Origin: an uncultured Prevotellaceae bacterium | GTDB lineage: Bacteria > Bacteroidota > Bacteroidia > Bacteroidales > Muribaculaceae | Direction: 5' to 3' | NCBI GenBank assembly: GCA_937916085.1 | Contig: CALGGO010000047.1 | Span: 1-39,420 of the forward strand | Length of the DNA: 39,420 bases | Part shown: positions 39,311 through 39,420 of the stretch, piece after piece | Layout of the letters: every line of letters begins with the position of its first letter | Numbering within the stretch: position 1 is the stretch's first letter | Program-made: the position numbers and the translations under genes | Notes under the pieces: generated by a model | Told to the model about the DNA's origin: nothing | The model's input: only the letters and a program-made list of their open reading frames with translations | The model's database searches: none

Positions 39311-39420
39311 CCGAGCAATGATGATATACTATTTGGGTCAAGTAAAAAATCCAAGAGACCCATAGTCCTGACTTCGTCACTTTTTTCAAGAAAGAAAAGT
39401 GTTAATTTGTAATTGTCTAT

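Noticed and set aside
39311..39420. Possible start of another gene at the window edge
   Set aside because: No start codon with a convincing frame and no promoter box; nothing supportable in these 110 bases.

Overview
The window reads as chromosome of a gut-type Bacteroidales bacterium (Muribaculaceae/Prevotella-like). The signs are the Bacteroidetes housekeeping promoter (TTTG, about 19-22 bases, TAnnTTTG) upstream of most transcription units, near absence of Shine-Dalgarno sequences, and typical families (SusE/F-like binding domains with a dockerin, DUF853 HerA-like ATPase, DUF4301, NfnAB, YitT, tandem FdtA-like cupins). I cannot name the species. No phage, integrase, IS element or CRISPR array was seen; this is core chromosome with very repeat-rich intergenic DNA.

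Layout. 138-2669: secreted dockerin/SusE-F-like carbohydrate-binding protein. 2830-7166: primase dnaG and a HerA-like ATPase (minus). 7289-8785: small TPR gene convergent with murI. 8873-15738: a minus-strand sugar operon, rmlB-rmlA-two FdtA-like cupins-FdtB-like aminotransferase-MBOAT acyltransferase-SGNH-like partner. It should make a dTDP-3-amino-3,6-dideoxyhexose and O-acylate a glycan. 15801-16622: stand-alone PD-(D/E)XK nuclease. 16863-20040: copper chaperone copZ, an unusually compact CopA-type ATPase, and surE. 20306-20450: candidate small RNA or 25-residue peptide gene. 20660-24679: YciH/SUI1 factor and an AddA-like helicase-nuclease. 24684-27820: LtaS-like sulfatase-fold membrane protein, 2x[4Fe-4S] ferredoxin, YitT protein (minus). 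28055-30286: lipoprotein, tRNA-Ser(GGA), NhaC antiporter. 30403-34503: rarA, then a secreted unknown, periplasmic thioredoxin and DUF4301 (minus). 34610-39249: RelA-type (p)ppGpp synthetase and the electron-bifurcating pair nfnA-nfnB, closed by a strong terminator.

The most unusual content lies between genes. (1) At least eleven short arrays have an exact 7-base period but many unrelated unit sequences; several start on the stop codon of the upstream gene, and one lies in frame in the dnaG linker. (2) A second family of arrays has an exact 8-base period with a core AACAAG (CTTGTT on the other strand), often beside a 7-base array. (3) A dispersed element of roughly 80 bases carries a complete promoter with exactly 19 bases between the boxes; five modules occur at four loci, and three loci point straight at a gene. 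(4) A 104-base nested palindrome lies between the TPR gene and murI.

The notable protein is the CopA-type ATPase. It keeps the metal-binding, actuator, CPC and phosphorylation motifs but lacks almost the whole nucleotide-binding domain. Also notable are a DUF4301 protein with motifs resembling UDP-sugar pyrophosphorylases, a second FdtA-like cupin missing one of its paired histidines, and several genes whose promoter implies a nearly leaderless mRNA. All calls are by eye from the sequence; no database search was run.
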